A stretch of DNA of 64,000 bases from Rosenbergiella metrosideri. Its GTDB lineage: Bacteria; Pseudomonadota; Gammaproteobacteria; Enterobacterales; Enterobacteriaceae. Within the stretch, counting starts at the first letter, position 1. Each line of letters opens with the position of its first letter. Both the position numbers and the translations under genes were made by a program. This document shows, one piece after another, positions 45,856 through 56,569 of this stretch. The notes beneath the pieces were generated by a model, which made no database searches, was not told the origin of the DNA, and worked only from the letters and a program-made list of their open reading frames with translations. The stretch spans positions 1 to 64,000 of the forward strand of contig NZ_JALBCV010000004.1 in assembly GCF_022602565.1 (NCBI RefSeq), given 5' to 3'.

Positions 45856-48678
45856 CTACGCTTCCGGCTCTAACCACTGCTGCCAAGCCGATCGCGTCAC
45901 CGCACGCTGTGGCATAAATGCCTGCGCATCCACCACGCCATCATCGCCCTGCAGCGCTAGATGATGTAGCGTGTCGCGCAGGGTGATGTAAGCTTGAGTG
46001 AGGGCCTCAGCACTCTGTTCAGTTAATATCCCCTGCTGAGCTAACATTTCGATGATCCGCACATTATCCGACCAGCGCGTTAGGTCTGGGAACTCCGCGG
46101 CAAACCTCAGAACCCAATACTGTGCGAGAAATTCAATATCGATAATTCCGCCTTGGTCGGCTTTGATATCCCATTTTGGCAGATGTTTATTGCCTAAATG
46201 CTTAAGCATTTTTTCACGCATCTCCGCCACTTCAGTCGTAAGCTGGCCAACCTCTCTGGGACGACAGAGGATGCTTTGTCTGATTTGCGCAAATTTCTGT
46301 TGTAATCCTTGATCGCCAAAAACCGTACGAGCCCGAACTAAGGCTTGGTGTTCCCAGGTCCAGGCTTCCTGGCGTTGATAGTCGGCAAACGCGTCAAAGG
46401 TGGTGACCAGCATACCGGCAGCGCCAGAGGGCCGTAATCGCGCATCAACGTCGTAAAGAATACCGGAGGCGGTTCGCGTACTAAAAAGATGGATAATTCT
46501 TTGTGCCATCTTCAAATAGAATTGCCGTCCTTCAATACTTCGTTCGCCAGTGGTAACCGTCTCTGCAGGACAATCGTGTAAAAAGACCAAGTCTAAATCA
46601 GAGCGGTAGCCTAACTCCCAGCCGCCTAGCTTACCGTAGCCGACAACGGCAAAACCTGGCCCTTGATCAGCAGTAAGATGATTGGGGCGACCATAGCGCT
46701 GAACCATTAATTGCCAAGCCTGCCAGACCACAACGTCCAATAACGCTTCGGCCAGCCAAGTTAAGTGGTCACTCACCTTCATTACCGGTAAAGTGCCGGC
46801 AATATCTGCCGCGGCAATGCGTAGTTGTTGAGTGAGCTTGAATTGCCGTAAGGCTTCGACCTGCTGCTCCTCATCCTCTTGCGGGATTCGCAAGAGGTAT
46901 TCACGCAGCTCCTCTCGATAACTGTTATTAGGTGCCGGTTGATAGAGCGTTTGCGGATCTAACAGCTCATCGAGCAGTAAGGGGTGACGGGCAAGTTCGG
47001 TCGCGACCATCGGCGATGCCGCGCACAGTCTGACAAGATGTTTTAAGGCACCGGGATATTGAATAAATAACTCAAGATAGGTGCTGCGACTGGCAACGCT
47101 GAGTAGCACTTCGGTTAATCGAGAGAAGGTCGCGGCGGCGTCCGCACGAGGCGCAACCTCGGCGAGAATCACCGGCATTAACTGGTCTAGCGCTTGACGC
47201 CCTCTTGGCCCCACTGTCTTGCGACCAATATCGTGTTGGAAATGTTGGAGCGAAGTTAATAATTGCTGTTGCTGCTCAGCCGTCAGCTGAGGCGTCACTT
47301 CTTGTAGTTCTTCAAGATCTGGAGCGTCTAACCACCAATGGTGGGAGCAATGCTCTGGGGGATGTTCGGTACCAGTCTCTTCTTCACCGATCAGTTCCAC
47401 GAAAATGGCGTGAATACCCTGCATCACTTGGTCGAGGGTCGAGACCAATAATGACCATTGTTCCATCCCCATCGCCCAAGCAAGGCGCTGACGATTAAGC
47501 TCGTCTTCAGGCAATGTCTGTGTTTGTTGATCACCAATACTTTGCAGGAGGTTTTCGAGACGTCGTAAGAAAAGGTAACCAGAATGCAGTACTTGGGCTT
47601 GTTGTTTAGGCAGTAACTCTAGACTTTCAATTGATTGCAACGCGGTTAAAAACGATCGCGTTTGTAAAGACCGCTCTCTGCCCCCTCTAATCAGCTGGAA
47701 GACTTGTACAATAAATTCACACTCACGGATGCCTCCAGCGCCGAGTTTGATATTATTTTTTAGCCCACGGCGCCTGACCTCCCGATGAATCTTACCTTTC
47801 ATCGTCCGCAGTGATTGAATTGCGCTGAAATCGATATAGCGGCGGTAGATAAATGGCCGAAGCAGTCGCTGAAGTTCCTCACTGTAAGGAGGCTGTTCTG
47901 TCCCCATTAGGCGTGCCTTCAGCATCGCATAGCGTTCCCATTCACGTCCTTGCTCTTGATAATAATCTTCGAGGGCAGCAAAACTTAGCACTAAAGGGCC
48001 GCTGTCGCCAAAGGGCCGCAAGCGCATATCGACGCGGTACACGAATCCATCAATCGTCGGTTGGTCGAGCAACTTAATTAGCCGTTGCCCCATACGCATA
48101 AAAAATTGGGCATTATCCAGCTGGCGCCGTCCGCCTACCGTGTGGCCGTTTTCAGGCCAAGCGAAGATAAGGTCAATATCCGAAGAGAAATTGAGTTCGC
48201 CTCCTCCCAATTTTCCCATTCCTAAAATCAATAAAGGTTGCGTCTCTCCCTGCGCGTTGGTCGGTGTCCCCATCTCCTGACAACATTGCTGCCAGCACCA
48301 ATCCCGTGCGGATGCAATCAGTAACTCGGCTAAATGGCTCAATTGCTGCAAGGTTTGCACGGTGGTAGCCAGGTTGAGCGTCTGCATCCATGCAATACGT
48401 ACCAACATTTCACGACGAAATAATCTTAATCGGCGCATGACCTGTGCTTCAGTTTCAGCCGGTACTAACTGCTGCGCTAGCCACTGCTGGTACTGTTGCC
48501 ACTCATCGGCGCATGGAGGCTGGTCGACCAAACGCTGTTGCCACTCAGGATGTTGCTGCAGGTTATCCGCCACAAAATCGCTAAAGGCGAGTACAGCCAA
48601 TAACGGATCGTCTGGGAAAGTCTCATCCTGTACACGATGTTCCGCTTGCTGAAGTAAGGCTAACGGGAGTGGCAACAT
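45856..48678 (-). CDS. glnE: Glutamine synthetase adenylyltransferase/deadenylase GlnE
   Basis: 940 aa (E. coli 946). Two nucleotidyltransferase domains: the N-terminal deadenylase ([20 protein letters not shown]) and the C-terminal adenylylase ([19 protein letters not shown]), each with the G-G-x-E...S-D-x-D metal motif. The central region has [20 protein letters not shown] and the late segment [18 protein letters not shown]. It controls glutamine synthetase in response to PII and glutamine. It starts 11 bases after ygiF. Confidence 0.97.
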   Translation of the reverse strand: MLPLPLALLQQAEHRVQDETFPDDPLLAVLAFSDFVADNLQQHPEWQQRLVDQPPCADEWQQYQQWLAQQLVPAETEAQVMRRLRLFRREMLVRIAWMQTLNLATTVQTLQQLSHLAELLIASARDWCWQQCCQEMGTPTNAQGETQPLLILGMGKLGGGELNFSSDIDLIFAWPENGHTVGGRRQLDNAQFFMRMGQRLIKLLDQPTIDGFVYRVDMRLRPFGDSGPLVLSFAALEDYYQEQGREWERYAMLKARLMGTEQPPYSEELQRLLRPFIYRRYIDFSAIQSLRTMKGKIHREVRRRGLKNNIKLGAGGIRECEFIVQVFQLIRGGRERSLQTRSFLTALQSIESLELLPKQQAQVLHSGYLFLRRLENLLQSIGDQQTQTLPEDELNRQRLAWAMGMEQWSLLVSTLDQVMQGIHAIFVELIGEEETGTEHPPEHCSHHWWLDAPDLEELQEVTPQLTAEQQQQLLTSLQHFQHDIGRKTVGPRGRQALDQLMPVILAEVAPRADAAATFSRLTEVLLSVASRSTYLELFIQYPGALKHLVRLCAASPMVATELARHPLLLDELLDPQTLYQPAPNNSYREELREYLLRIPQEDEEQQVEALRQFKLTQQLRIAAADIAGTLPVMKVSDHLTWLAEALLDVVVWQAWQLMVQRYGRPNHLTADQGPGFAVVGYGKLGGWELGYRSDLDLVFLHDCPAETVTTGERSIEGRQFYLKMAQRIIHLFSTRTASGILYDVDARLRPSGAAGMLVTTFDAFADYQRQEAWTWEHQALVRARTVFGDQGLQQKFAQIRQSILCRPREVGQLTTEVAEMREKMLKHLGNKHLPKWDIKADQGGIIDIEFLAQYWVLRFAAEFPDLTRWSDNVRIIEMLAQQGILTEQSAEALTQAYITLRDTLHHLALQGDDGVVDAQAFMPQRAVTRSAWQQWLEPEA

Positions 48679-48689
48679 AATTTTCTCTC

Positions 48690-50012
48690 TTAGTGATTAA
48701 GTGAGTCTTTCGCGGTATTACTCGTCAACCAAAATGGCGATAATGGCCGCGATGGAAGGGGTAAGCGGAGCACCTCTTGACCGCCAGAGATCAGATGTTG
48801 TCTGGCGAGTAGCCACGGCGCTAACCAATCATCGACTTGCGCTAATGGATAGGCACTGCTTAATAAGCCTATCGCAATCGTTAATTTATCGAGCCTTAAT
48901 AAGGTGGTACTGGCTTGATTGGGGATAAGTGTTTCTGCTGCAAGATCATGTAATTCTGCGGCACAACGGCTTAACATCACATCACAAAATCGTTTAAATG
49001 AGCTTTCTAACCGTTTGAGTTGTCGGGCATTAATGGATTGACGCCATTGCTGTTCAACAATCAGCTCAGTCAGCTTAAGCTGGGCAATGACCCAATCTGT
49101 GGAAAAGCAAAGCGCTGAAGCTTCCGGTTTTTTCTGCTGTAACGCCTGATCCAGTGTGAGTAATTGTTGACGGATTTCACTGCTTACTGAGCGTGGGATA
49201 AGCCCACCGAAGAGCGAGAAGGTTTCACGAATCGCCAGTAGCGTTTGTAAGAGTAACGTTGGCATCTGTTTATCGCCTGCAATCCAGTGCGATTCCAGTA
49301 GCTGCCAGCGACCGACCAAGCCACTGAGCAAGGCTGTGAGCCCCTGTTCGCAGCTTGCTTTAGGTTTAACGCTCAGCTGTGTCAGAGGTTCTACCGTGGG
49401 TAAACCACTTCCCTGTGCTAATCCATAACCTCGTGCGGCTTTACTTTGCCATCCTAGACGCACTCCACCGTTGTTCACCAATTCGTTGGCTAAGGCAAAA
49501 ATATCGGCACGCTTACCCTGTAGCAGCTCAAGCTCCAGTTCTAATAAAGGTGCACTCTGATCTCCTGCGCTGACAGATCCTTGGTCCATGGCGACTTCGA
49601 TCTCACTCTCGCCATAGGTGATGACCCACTTTTCTCGGGTAAAATCAGTACTAAAAAGGGGGGTGAGACGCTGTTGGAGTGCCGCAAGATCGGTGCCCTC
49701 TGGCCAGACATCCTCGGGTAATAGGCGAATATCGAGTTGGCTGTCCTTCAGCGTAACATTATATTCCGGTCGTTGATGTAACCCACCGATCTCTTGACCC
49801 GCAGTTTTTAACGTCATCTCAAAATGACCATCCTTCCCTCTGACGCGTAATCCCATGTCCCAACGACGTAATTGGTTATCTGCCGTCTCATAATAATGGT
49901 TAGCGAGTAGTGTCGGCGACACGTGACGATGCGGATAGCGCGTCAGCTGCTGGGTGACGACATCAATTTGATTAGGGTCGAGAAGAAACTTTAGTTCGAT
50001 TTCAATGGTCAT
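48690..50012 (-). CDS. ygiF: Inorganic triphosphatase YgiF (CYTH-CHAD)
   Basis: 440 aa (E. coli 433). The CYTH tunnel domain begins with the ExExK signature EIELKFLL, followed by [30 protein letters not shown] and [10 protein letters not shown]. The C-terminal CHAD domain is helical and His-rich ([18 protein letters not shown]). It hydrolyses tripolyphosphate. ATG 50012 after AGGA is used; the longer frame from 50048 is rejected by family alignment. First gene of the ygiF-glnE-hldE operon. Confidence 0.93.
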   Translation of the reverse strand: MTIEIELKFLLDPNQIDVVTQQLTRYPHRHVSPTLLANHYYETADNQLRRWDMGLRVRGKDGHFEMTLKTAGQEIGGLHQRPEYNVTLKDSQLDIRLLPEDVWPEGTDLAALQQRLTPLFSTDFTREKWVITYGESEIEVAMDQGSVSAGDQSAPLLELELELLQGKRADIFALANELVNNGGVRLGWQSKAARGYGLAQGSGLPTVEPLTQLSVKPKASCEQGLTALLSGLVGRWQLLESHWIAGDKQMPTLLLQTLLAIRETFSLFGGLIPRSVSSEIRQQLLTLDQALQQKKPEASALCFSTDWVIAQLKLTELIVEQQWRQSINARQLKRLESSFKRFCDVMLSRCAAELHDLAAETLIPNQASTTLLRLDKLTIAIGLLSSAYPLAQVDDWLAPWLLARQHLISGGQEVLRLPLPSRPLSPFWLTSNTAKDSLNH

Positions 50013-50200
50013 AGTTATCCTGTTACTGCTCTTTTGGTGCGAGATCATTCACTGTTATTGCCATGCAGGGTAATCCACTAAAGACGTGCTGTCTCTGATT
50101 TGTTAGGATCCTGCCGTGGGGAGAACAGGAAATTTCTCATTTATAACACAACTTGACGCCTACAGACTGTGGCGACACTTACTATTAGAACTGTCATCCA

Positions 50201-50821
50201 ATGAAAAAAATAATTTTTGCAGGTTGCTTACTGCTTACACTCGGCCAATCGGTCACACTCGCTCACGCAGAAACTACCCGATATATCTCGGATGACCTTT
50301 CTACGTGGGTTCGCAGCGGTCCAGGGAATCAATACCGCTTAGTCGGACAAGTAAATGCAGGGGAAGCGGTCACCCTACTTAGCACCAACCCGGAGACGCA
50401 TTATGCGCAGATCCGCGATCAACAAGGCCGCACAACATGGATCCCCGAAGCTCAACTGAGTGATAACCCAAGCTTTAAAGTTCGCGTTCCCCAATTAGAA
50501 CAACAGGTTAAAACACTTAGCGATAAACTAGCGAATATCGATAATAGCTGGAATCAGCGCACAGCAGAAATGCAACAAAAAGTGGCCGGCAGCGACGGTG
50601 CTATTAACCAATTGAAAGATGAAAACCAGCGCTTAAAAAATGCATTAATTGTCGCACAGAAAAAAGTCGATGCCGCGAACGTACAGCTTGACGATAAGCA
50701 ACGCGCAATTATCATGCAGTGGTTCTTGTACGGTGGCGGTGTATTGGGAGTCGGCTTAATCTTCGGTCTCTTTTTACCCCACATGATCCCTCGTCGTAAA
50801 AATAAAAATCTTTGGATGTAA
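50201..50821 (+). CDS. ygiM: SH3-domain membrane protein YgiM
   Basis: 206 aa, same length as E. coli YgiM. A signal peptide (residues 1-23) is followed by a bacterial SH3 domain (TTRYISDDLSTWVRSGPGNQ to WIPEAQLSD), a coiled coil of about 90 residues and a C-terminal transmembrane helix (WFLYGGGVLGVGLIFGLFLP) with a basic tail. It may bind peptidoglycan. cca begins 3 bases later. Confidence 0.93.
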   Translation: MKKIIFAGCLLLTLGQSVTLAHAETTRYISDDLSTWVRSGPGNQYRLVGQVNAGEAVTLLSTNPETHYAQIRDQQGRTTWIPEAQLSDNPSFKVRVPQLEQQVKTLSDKLANIDNSWNQRTAEMQQKVAGSDGAINQLKDENQRLKNALIVAQKKVDAANVQLDDKQRAIIMQWFLYGGGVLGVGLIFGLFLPHMIPRRKNKNLWM

Positions 50822-50824
50822 TTA

Positions 50825-52054
50825 GTGCAAAAATATCTTGTGGGCGGCGCGGTCAGAGACCGATTACTTGGATTACCGGTGACTGACCGTGATTGGGTGG
50901 TGGTTGGCGCGACCCCCGATGCACTATTAGCGCAGGGCTATCAGCAAGCGGGCCGTGATTTCCCGGTATTTCTCCATCCGACCACTCACGAAGAATATGC
51001 CCTTGCCCGTACCGAGCGCAAAACCGGTAGTGGTTATACCGGTTTTGATACGCGTTTTACACCGGAAGTCACGCTTGAGGAAGATCTACAGCGCCGCGAT
51101 CTGACCATTAATGCGATGGCGCAAGACGCTGAAGGGATGATTATCGACCCTTGGCACGGCCAGCAAGATTTAGCACGACGTCTACTGCGACATGTTTCGG
51201 CTGCCTTTGTCGAAGATCCGTTACGCGTATTGAGAGTCGCTCGGTTTGCCGCACGTTTCGCTCCACTCGGGTTCTCCATTGCTGACGAAACCTTGATGCT
51301 TATGCAGCAGATTACTCAGAGCGGTGAGCTGGCCTATTTGACTCATGAGAGAGTCTGGAAAGAGACGGAAAAGGCGCTATCAAGCGCCTCCCCATCAACT
51401 TACTTTTCGGTATTACGCCAATGTGGTGCGCTAGCGGTACTATTTCCTGAGCTCGATGCGCTATTTGGTGTCCCGGCCCCCGCTAAGTGGCATCCAGAAA
51501 TCGATACGGGGGTCCATAGCCTGATGTCACTGGATATGGCGACGCAATTAACCGATGATCCCGCCCTGCGGTTTTCGGCTTTATTTCATGATGTCGGTAA
51601 GGGATTAACCCTTGCTGAATTATGGCCCTCACATCCCGGGCATGGCGCTGCAGGGGTTCCACTTATCGAGGCCTTATGCCAACGATTAAAGGTCCCCAAC
51701 CATTACCGCGATATTGCCCGGCTGATCACTGAGTTCCACGATATTGTCCACAGCGTCGAGAAATATTCCGCAGAGCGTTTAGTGTCGCTATTCGACCAGC
51801 TCGATGCATGGCGTAAACCTGAACGTGTCGCACAATTAGCGTTAGTCAGCGAAGCCGATGTCCGGGGTCGCCTCGGCTGGCAAGAGAGAGCCTATCCTCA
51901 GGCTGAGCAGTTACAACAACTTTTTGCTGTAGCCCAAGCGGTCAATGTCGGGCCAATTGTGGCCGCAGGTTTCACGGGTAAAGCGGTGCGAGAGGAATTA
52001 ACCCGACAACGTATTACGGCGGTAGAGGGGTTTATGGCGAATGATGAAAAATGA
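50825..52054 (+). CDS. cca: Multifunctional CCA tRNA nucleotidyltransferase
   Basis: 409 aa (E. coli 412). Class II nucleotidyltransferase with [20 protein letters not shown], the metal Asp pair, [12 protein letters not shown], and the HD phosphohydrolase domain [11 protein letters not shown]. It adds or repairs the 3' CCA of tRNAs. It starts with GTG at 50825, GGATG upstream being the ribosome site inside ygiM. It is the third gene of the local + strand group. Confidence 0.96.
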   Translation: MQKYLVGGAVRDRLLGLPVTDRDWVVVGATPDALLAQGYQQAGRDFPVFLHPTTHEEYALARTERKTGSGYTGFDTRFTPEVTLEEDLQRRDLTINAMAQDAEGMIIDPWHGQQDLARRLLRHVSAAFVEDPLRVLRVARFAARFAPLGFSIADETLMLMQQITQSGELAYLTHERVWKETEKALSSASPSTYFSVLRQCGALAVLFPELDALFGVPAPAKWHPEIDTGVHSLMSLDMATQLTDDPALRFSALFHDVGKGLTLAELWPSHPGHGAAGVPLIEALCQRLKVPNHYRDIARLITEFHDIVHSVEKYSAERLVSLFDQLDAWRKPERVAQLALVSEADVRGRLGWQERAYPQAEQLQQLFAVAQAVNVGPIVAAGFTGKAVREELTRQRITAVEGFMANDEK

Positions 52055-52111
52055 CGAAGATATTCTATTTGAAATAGTTAATCACTGATTACTTAATCGC
52101 TAGGAGAACAT

Positions 52112-52711
52112 TTGAAAATATACCGTTTCCCTAGAAGCCGATCATTAAAAGTTCTCTGGACTCTTGAAGAGCTGGGTATCGACTATAGCTCAATTAACGT
52201 CGACCTGTTGGTAGAGAATCCTCTGACGCGCTCCCCCCACCCATTTGGTAAAGTCCCTTACTTAGTTGATGGCGATATTTCGATCAGCGAAACGCTGGCT
52301 ATATGTATTTATCTGTGTGAAAAGACCGGAGGTCACTCACTCTATCCAACGAATATCGAAACTAAAGCAAGTGTTAATACTTGGCTGAGCTTCGCAGCCA
52401 CTGAGCTCGAATCGAGTATATGGGGCCTATTAAAACAGTTGGTCTTTGTTCCTGAAGAAAAACATAATGCTGATCTCGTGTTCTACTTTACAAGTGAAGC
52501 CAATAAGGCGATCTCTCAACTCCGTATCGATGAAAATTTGCAGTGGATAGCCTGTAATGAATTTACATTGGCTGATATTTTTATCTCTCAAATGCTTCAG
52601 TGGGCGAAAGCTTGCGGTATTGCGCTACCTTCACCCGCTGACGCTTATTTGGATAAAACGTTAAAGAGAGCGTCTTATTATAGAGCAGTGGAAAAAAATG
52701 ATGCACCGTGA
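52112..52711 (+). CDS. Glutathione S-transferase-like protein, TTG start
   Basis: 199 aa. An N-terminal thioredoxin-like domain (MKIYRFPRSRSLKVLWTLEE; then NPFGKVPYLVD-type PFGKVPYLVDG with the cis-Pro and ISETLAICIYL with the gamma-Glu-binding Ser) and a helical C-terminal domain (EFTLADIFISQMLQWA) are visible. The start is TTG, six bases after AGGAG. It is probably a detoxification or thiol-handling enzyme of unknown substrate. This gene is not present between cca and uppP in E. coli, so it is a lineage-specific insertion. Confidence 0.8.
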   Translation: MKIYRFPRSRSLKVLWTLEELGIDYSSINVDLLVENPLTRSPHPFGKVPYLVDGDISISETLAICIYLCEKTGGHSLYPTNIETKASVNTWLSFAATELESSIWGLLKQLVFVPEEKHNADLVFYFTSEANKAISQLRIDENLQWIACNEFTLADIFISQMLQWAKACGIALPSPADAYLDKTLKRASYYRAVEKNDAP

Positions 52712-52802
52712 TCAGTATTCATACGCTGACGTTGTATCAATGGTAACAGTGTGAATTATTAAGACAGTAAATTTAAAATATATCCTTCGCTCACAGAACT
52801 AT

Positions 52803-52838
52803 AAGGTCAGCGATACTCACGGACATATCGCTGACCTT
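52803..52838. terminator. Convergent terminator between the GST gene and uppP
   Basis: A perfect 13-bp stem (AAGGTCAGCGATA arms) with a ten-base loop, followed by TT on the plus strand and preceded by TTAT on the minus strand. It lies midway between the two stop codons. Confidence 0.75.
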
Positions 52839-52889
52839 TTATCCTGCGAGGTCGCCCTATTAGATACCTATAAGCACCCACTAACGCGA

Positions 52890-53708
52890 TTACATAAACA
52901 CATACCACACAAGTAATGCCACAAAGAATCGATAGAACGCAAAGGCAACAAAAGAGATACGCTTAATAACGGACAAGAAAGCTTTTATCGCTAATAAAGC
53001 GACCAAGAAGGCTGCAATAAAACCGGTGGCAAACATCGATAAATCGCTAACGGTTAAAAAGCCGATACTCTTCACTAAATCAAGTCCAGTCGCACCAATC
53101 ATCATAGGGACTGCGAGTAAAAAGGAGAACTCAGAGGCTGCAAAACGACTAACGCCTACTAACAATCCCCCACTGATCGTGGAGCCTGAACGAGAAAAAC
53201 CCGGCCATAACGCTAAGCATTGAAAACAGCCGATAAGAAAGGCTTGTCGATAGGAAATATCATCAATACCTACTGCTTTCGGTTTCGCTGGCTTTAGCCA
53301 TTCCGCAACGATTAATAGAATACCGCCAGCAATCAACGAATAGAAGACATTCTGGGGAGTAAATAAGGCTTTGATTTTATCGTGAAGCACTAATCCCAAG
53401 ACGACAGCAGGAACCATCCCACAAAGTATATGGATCAGCGATAACCGACCTGTTCCAGTCCCCTCATGCGGGACTTTTCCAAAGTGGATACCGAGTAAAC
53501 CAAATAGACGACGCCAGAACATGACCACGACCGCGAGAATCGATCCTAGCTGAATAACGATTTCAAAGGTTTCAGCTTTGTCGCCCTGAAATCCTAAAAG
53601 ATGCCCTACGATAATTAAATGCCCAGTCGATGAGACCGGAAGGAATTCAGTTAACCCCTCGACGATACCAAGCAGCGTCGCCACACCCAATGGGTGAACA
53701 TCTATCAT
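52890..53708 (-). CDS. uppP: Undecaprenyl-diphosphatase UppP (BacA)
   Basis: 272 aa (E. coli 273). Recycles undecaprenyl pyrophosphate, the lipid carrier for peptidoglycan and O-antigen-type glycans. The two catalytic signatures are [19 protein letters not shown] near the N-terminus and [13 protein letters not shown] in the middle, with eight predicted helices. ATG 53708 is preferred over TTG 53714, which is too close to the GAGG site. It links functionally to the surface-glycan region at the window start. Confidence 0.96.
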   Translation of the reverse strand: MIDVHPLGVATLLGIVEGLTEFLPVSSTGHLIIVGHLLGFQGDKAETFEIVIQLGSILAVVVMFWRRLFGLLGIHFGKVPHEGTGTGRLSLIHILCGMVPAVVLGLVLHDKIKALFTPQNVFYSLIAGGILLIVAEWLKPAKPKAVGIDDISYRQAFLIGCFQCLALWPGFSRSGSTISGGLLVGVSRFAASEFSFLLAVPMMIGATGLDLVKSIGFLTVSDLSMFATGFIAAFLVALLAIKAFLSVIKRISFVAFAFYRFFVALLVWYVFM

Positions 53709-53833
53709 TACCAATTCCTCTTTTCATGACCAAAGATAAAAAATAAATTTTATAAGTAATTTTAATAACTTGTAGCGATTAAAAAAATACGACCTTCGGT
53801 ATGAAATAAAGTTTCTCCCCGATTTATATTTAA

Positions 53834-54193
53834 TTATTGAGAGAAAACACCGCGCGCAATTTTTACGCCTACGCTACGCGCTTGGGCGACGGCTCCCGGT
53901 TTATTAACGGTAATTCGAACACCCGGTGTAGCGAACTCGCGCATCAAAAGCTCTGCAACTTCTTCAGCCACACGTTCCACTAATGCAAAACGCTGGTTTT
54001 CAATGTGAGCAAGAACGCGTTGGGCAACCTCTGCATAACTTAGGCAATCGTTGACATCATCACTTTTCGCCGCGCGGCGATTATCCCAAGCAAGTTCAAT
54101 GTCGAGTACCAGCTTTTGCGTAATCTGTTGTTCCCACTCGAACGCACCAATCGTAGTAAATACAGTTAACTGCTCAATAAAAACACTATCCAT
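53834..54193 (-). CDS. folB: Dihydroneopterin aldolase FolB
   Basis: 119 aa (E. coli 122). Cleaves 7,8-dihydroneopterin to 6-hydroxymethyl-dihydropterin in folate synthesis. The segments FTTIGAFEWEQQITQKLVLD (catalytic Glu), DCLSYAEVAQRV and RFALVERVAEEVA plus VRITVNKPGAV with the catalytic Lys are typical. Divergent from plsY across 108 bases, as in E. coli. Confidence 0.95.
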   Translation of the reverse strand: MDSVFIEQLTVFTTIGAFEWEQQITQKLVLDIELAWDNRRAAKSDDVNDCLSYAEVAQRVLAHIENQRFALVERVAEEVAELLMREFATPGVRITVNKPGAVAQARSVGVKIARGVFSQ

Positions 54194-54301
54194 CTCTCAA
54201 CTCTCTTTGTTTAATGATGCCTCGGTGATACCACTTACCGATAATTATGCGTATTATCATAGCTATCGCTAACGACTGTACACCTGTTAGGTGGGATTAT
54301 T

Positions 54302-54913
54302 ATGACAGCTATCGCCGTAGGAATGATTATATTTGCCTACCTTTGTGGATCGATATCGAGCGCTATCGTGATCTGTAAAATCGCACGCTTACCTGATCCT
54401 CGTCTTAGCGGCTCTGGTAATCCTGGGGCGACTAACGTATTACGGATAGGGGGCCGCGTTGCCGCACTTAGCGTGCTTCTGTTTGATATCATCAAAGGCA
54501 TGCTTCCCGTCTGGATAGCCTACCACTTACACCTTTCCTCAATGAATCTAGGCTTAGTTGCGATTGCGGCCTGTCTAGGCCATATCTATCCTGTTTTTTT
54601 TAACTTTCAAGGAGGAAAAGGTGTCGCGACAGCGCTAGGTGCCATCGCCCCTATTGGCTTAGATCTTAGTCTTCTGTTAATCGGTACTTGGCTATTAACC
54701 GTTTTCTTGAGCGGTTATGCTTCTCTGGCTGCAATCCTGAGTGCGTTAATTGCGCCGTTTTATGTTTGGTGGTTTAAGCCGCAGTTCACCTTTCCGGTTG
54801 CCATGCTTTCCTGTCTTATCTTATTGCGTCACCATGAAAATATTCAGCGACTCTGGCGTGGCGATGAAAAGAAATTACTGAAGCGTCGCTGGTTCCGCCT
54901 GAACAAAAAATAA
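54302..54913 (+). CDS. plsY: Glycerol-3-phosphate acyltransferase PlsY
   Basis: 203 aa (E. coli 205). Transfers acyl groups from acyl-phosphate to glycerol-3-phosphate. Motifs [13 protein letters not shown] near residue 38, [20 protein letters not shown] near residue 95-115 and [10 protein letters not shown] near the C-terminus are intact, with about five helices. The stop codon TAA is the first arm of the tsaD terminator hairpin. Confidence 0.95.
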   Translation: MTAIAVGMIIFAYLCGSISSAIVICKIARLPDPRLSGSGNPGATNVLRIGGRVAALSVLLFDIIKGMLPVWIAYHLHLSSMNLGLVAIAACLGHIYPVFFNFQGGKGVATALGAIAPIGLDLSLLLIGTWLLTVFLSGYASLAAILSALIAPFYVWWFKPQFTFPVAMLSCLILLRHHENIQRLWRGDEKKLLKRRWFRLNKK

Positions 54914-54930
54914 CCCGGCAAGCCGGGTTA
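54911..54930 (-). terminator. tsaD terminator overlapping the plsY stop codon
   Basis: A perfect 9-bp stem TAACCCGGC with a two-base loop (effectively a tight tetraloop) is followed on the minus strand by six T. One arm contains the plsY TAA. Confidence 0.8.
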
Positions 54931-54938
54931 TCACTCTG

Positions 54939-55952
54939 TTAAATTGGCGTCAGCTCTGACAATGGCCATCTAGGACGTACGGTAATTCGAGTATCTGCCG
55001 TACAACCTGCCTTTAACCGTACCGTACCTGCATAGGCGATCATTGCACCATTATCGGTACAAAAAGCGGGACGGGCATAAAAGACCTCTCCCCCACGTCC
55101 TGTCATCATCGTAGATAATTTTTCGCGCAGATTTTGGTTCGCGCTGACGCCCCCAGCAATGACCAAGTTTTTAAAGCCAGTCTGCTGCAGTGCGCGCTTA
55201 CATTTAATCAGTAAGGTATCGACGACTGCGTCTTCGAAAGCCCGAGCAATATCAGCATGCGTCTGCGCATCGCTAGGATTAGCCCGTATCGTGTTGGCGG
55301 CAAAGGTTTTTAGGCCAGAAAAACTAAAATCGAGGCCAGGGCGATCGGTCATCGGTCGTGGAAAGGTAAACCGCCCCACCGTACCGGTTGCCGCCATCTT
55401 GGCTAGGCGCGGGCCACCGGGGTAATCCAAGCCCAATAGTTTTGCCGTTTTATCAAAGGCTTCGCCCGCCGCGTCGTCGATGGATTCGCCGAGTAACTGG
55501 TAATCACCGATCGCCGTAACGCTAATGAGCTGGGTATGCCCCCCCGACACCAGGAGTGCAACAAAAGGAAATGAGGGAGGCGTTTCTTCAAGCATCGGTG
55601 CCAGTAAATGGCCTTCCATATGATGGACCGCTACCGCAGGAACATTCCAAGCGAACGCCAGTGAGCGCCCAACGGTTGCGCCTACCATTAAGGCGCCCAC
55701 TAATCCCGGCCCCGCTGTATAAGCGACCGCATCGATATCGTTGTGGGTCAGCTGCGCCTCTTGTAACGCCGCATCGATCAGTGGCAGTAATTTGCGAACG
55801 TGGTCGCGGGAAGCCAGTTCGGGGACCACGCCGCCATAATCGGCATGCAACTCCACTTGGCTATAAAGTTGATTGGCGAGCAGTCCCGCTGTTTCATCAT
55901 AGATGGCAACGCCGGTCTCATCGCAAGATGTTTCTATACCTAATACACGCAT
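54939..55952 (-). CDS. tsaD: tRNA t6A threonylcarbamoyltransferase TsaD
   Basis: 337 aa, same as E. coli. Transfers threonylcarbamoyl from TC-AMP to A37 of ANN-decoding tRNAs with TsaB/TsaE. Motifs [19 protein letters not shown], the metal-binding [24 protein letters not shown] and [13 protein letters not shown] are complete. ATG 55952 after GAGGGG is the start. It is divergent from rpsU as in E. coli. Confidence 0.97.
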   Translation of the reverse strand: MRVLGIETSCDETGVAIYDETAGLLANQLYSQVELHADYGGVVPELASRDHVRKLLPLIDAALQEAQLTHNDIDAVAYTAGPGLVGALMVGATVGRSLAFAWNVPAVAVHHMEGHLLAPMLEETPPSFPFVALLVSGGHTQLISVTAIGDYQLLGESIDDAAGEAFDKTAKLLGLDYPGGPRLAKMAATGTVGRFTFPRPMTDRPGLDFSFSGLKTFAANTIRANPSDAQTHADIARAFEDAVVDTLLIKCKRALQQTGFKNLVIAGGVSANQNLREKLSTMMTGRGGEVFYARPAFCTDNGAMIAYAGTVRLKAGCTADTRITVRPRWPLSELTPI

Positions 55953-56034
55953 GATTTTCCCCTCACTCATTGGCCGCAGTGTAACACAGCCAACCTTTAT
56001 GCGAAGAATGCAAAGCAGCGCAATTAAATAATTA

Positions 56035-56064
56035 TCGACCTTACCCGCGAATTTAGGCTATAAT
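56035..56064 (+). promoter_or_regulatory. Promoter of the rpsU-dnaG-rpoD operon
   Basis: A perfect TATAAT at 56059-56064 follows TCGACC (56035-56040) by 18 bases. Transcription would begin about 160 bases before rpsU, leaving a long leader. Confidence 0.55.
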
Positions 56065-56078
56065 TTGCGCCTTCCTAA

Positions 56079-56447
<369 letters not shown>

Positions 56448-56508
56448 GTAGTATCGGAGAAGGTTTCTTCTCCATTGCGTAATTTACGCAGACCGAGTCA
56501 AGTATCAG

Positions 56509-56535
56509 GCCGTGCTTTCCGAAAGGAAGCGCGGC
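56509..56535 (+). terminator. Attenuating terminator between rpsU and dnaG
   Basis: A 12/11-bp stem (GCCGTGCTTTCC with GGAAGCGCGGC) with a GAAA tetraloop is followed by TTATTGTCGTTTG. It ends 34 bases before the dnaG ATG. This matches the internal terminator known in the E. coli operon that keeps DnaG levels low. Confidence 0.8.
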
Positions 56536-56569
56536 TTATTGTCGTTTGTAAGCATAAAAAACAGGTGTC

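Noticed and set aside
55556-55954. 132-codon plus-strand frame inside tsaD
   Set aside because: Entirely antisense to a conserved essential gene with no family features.
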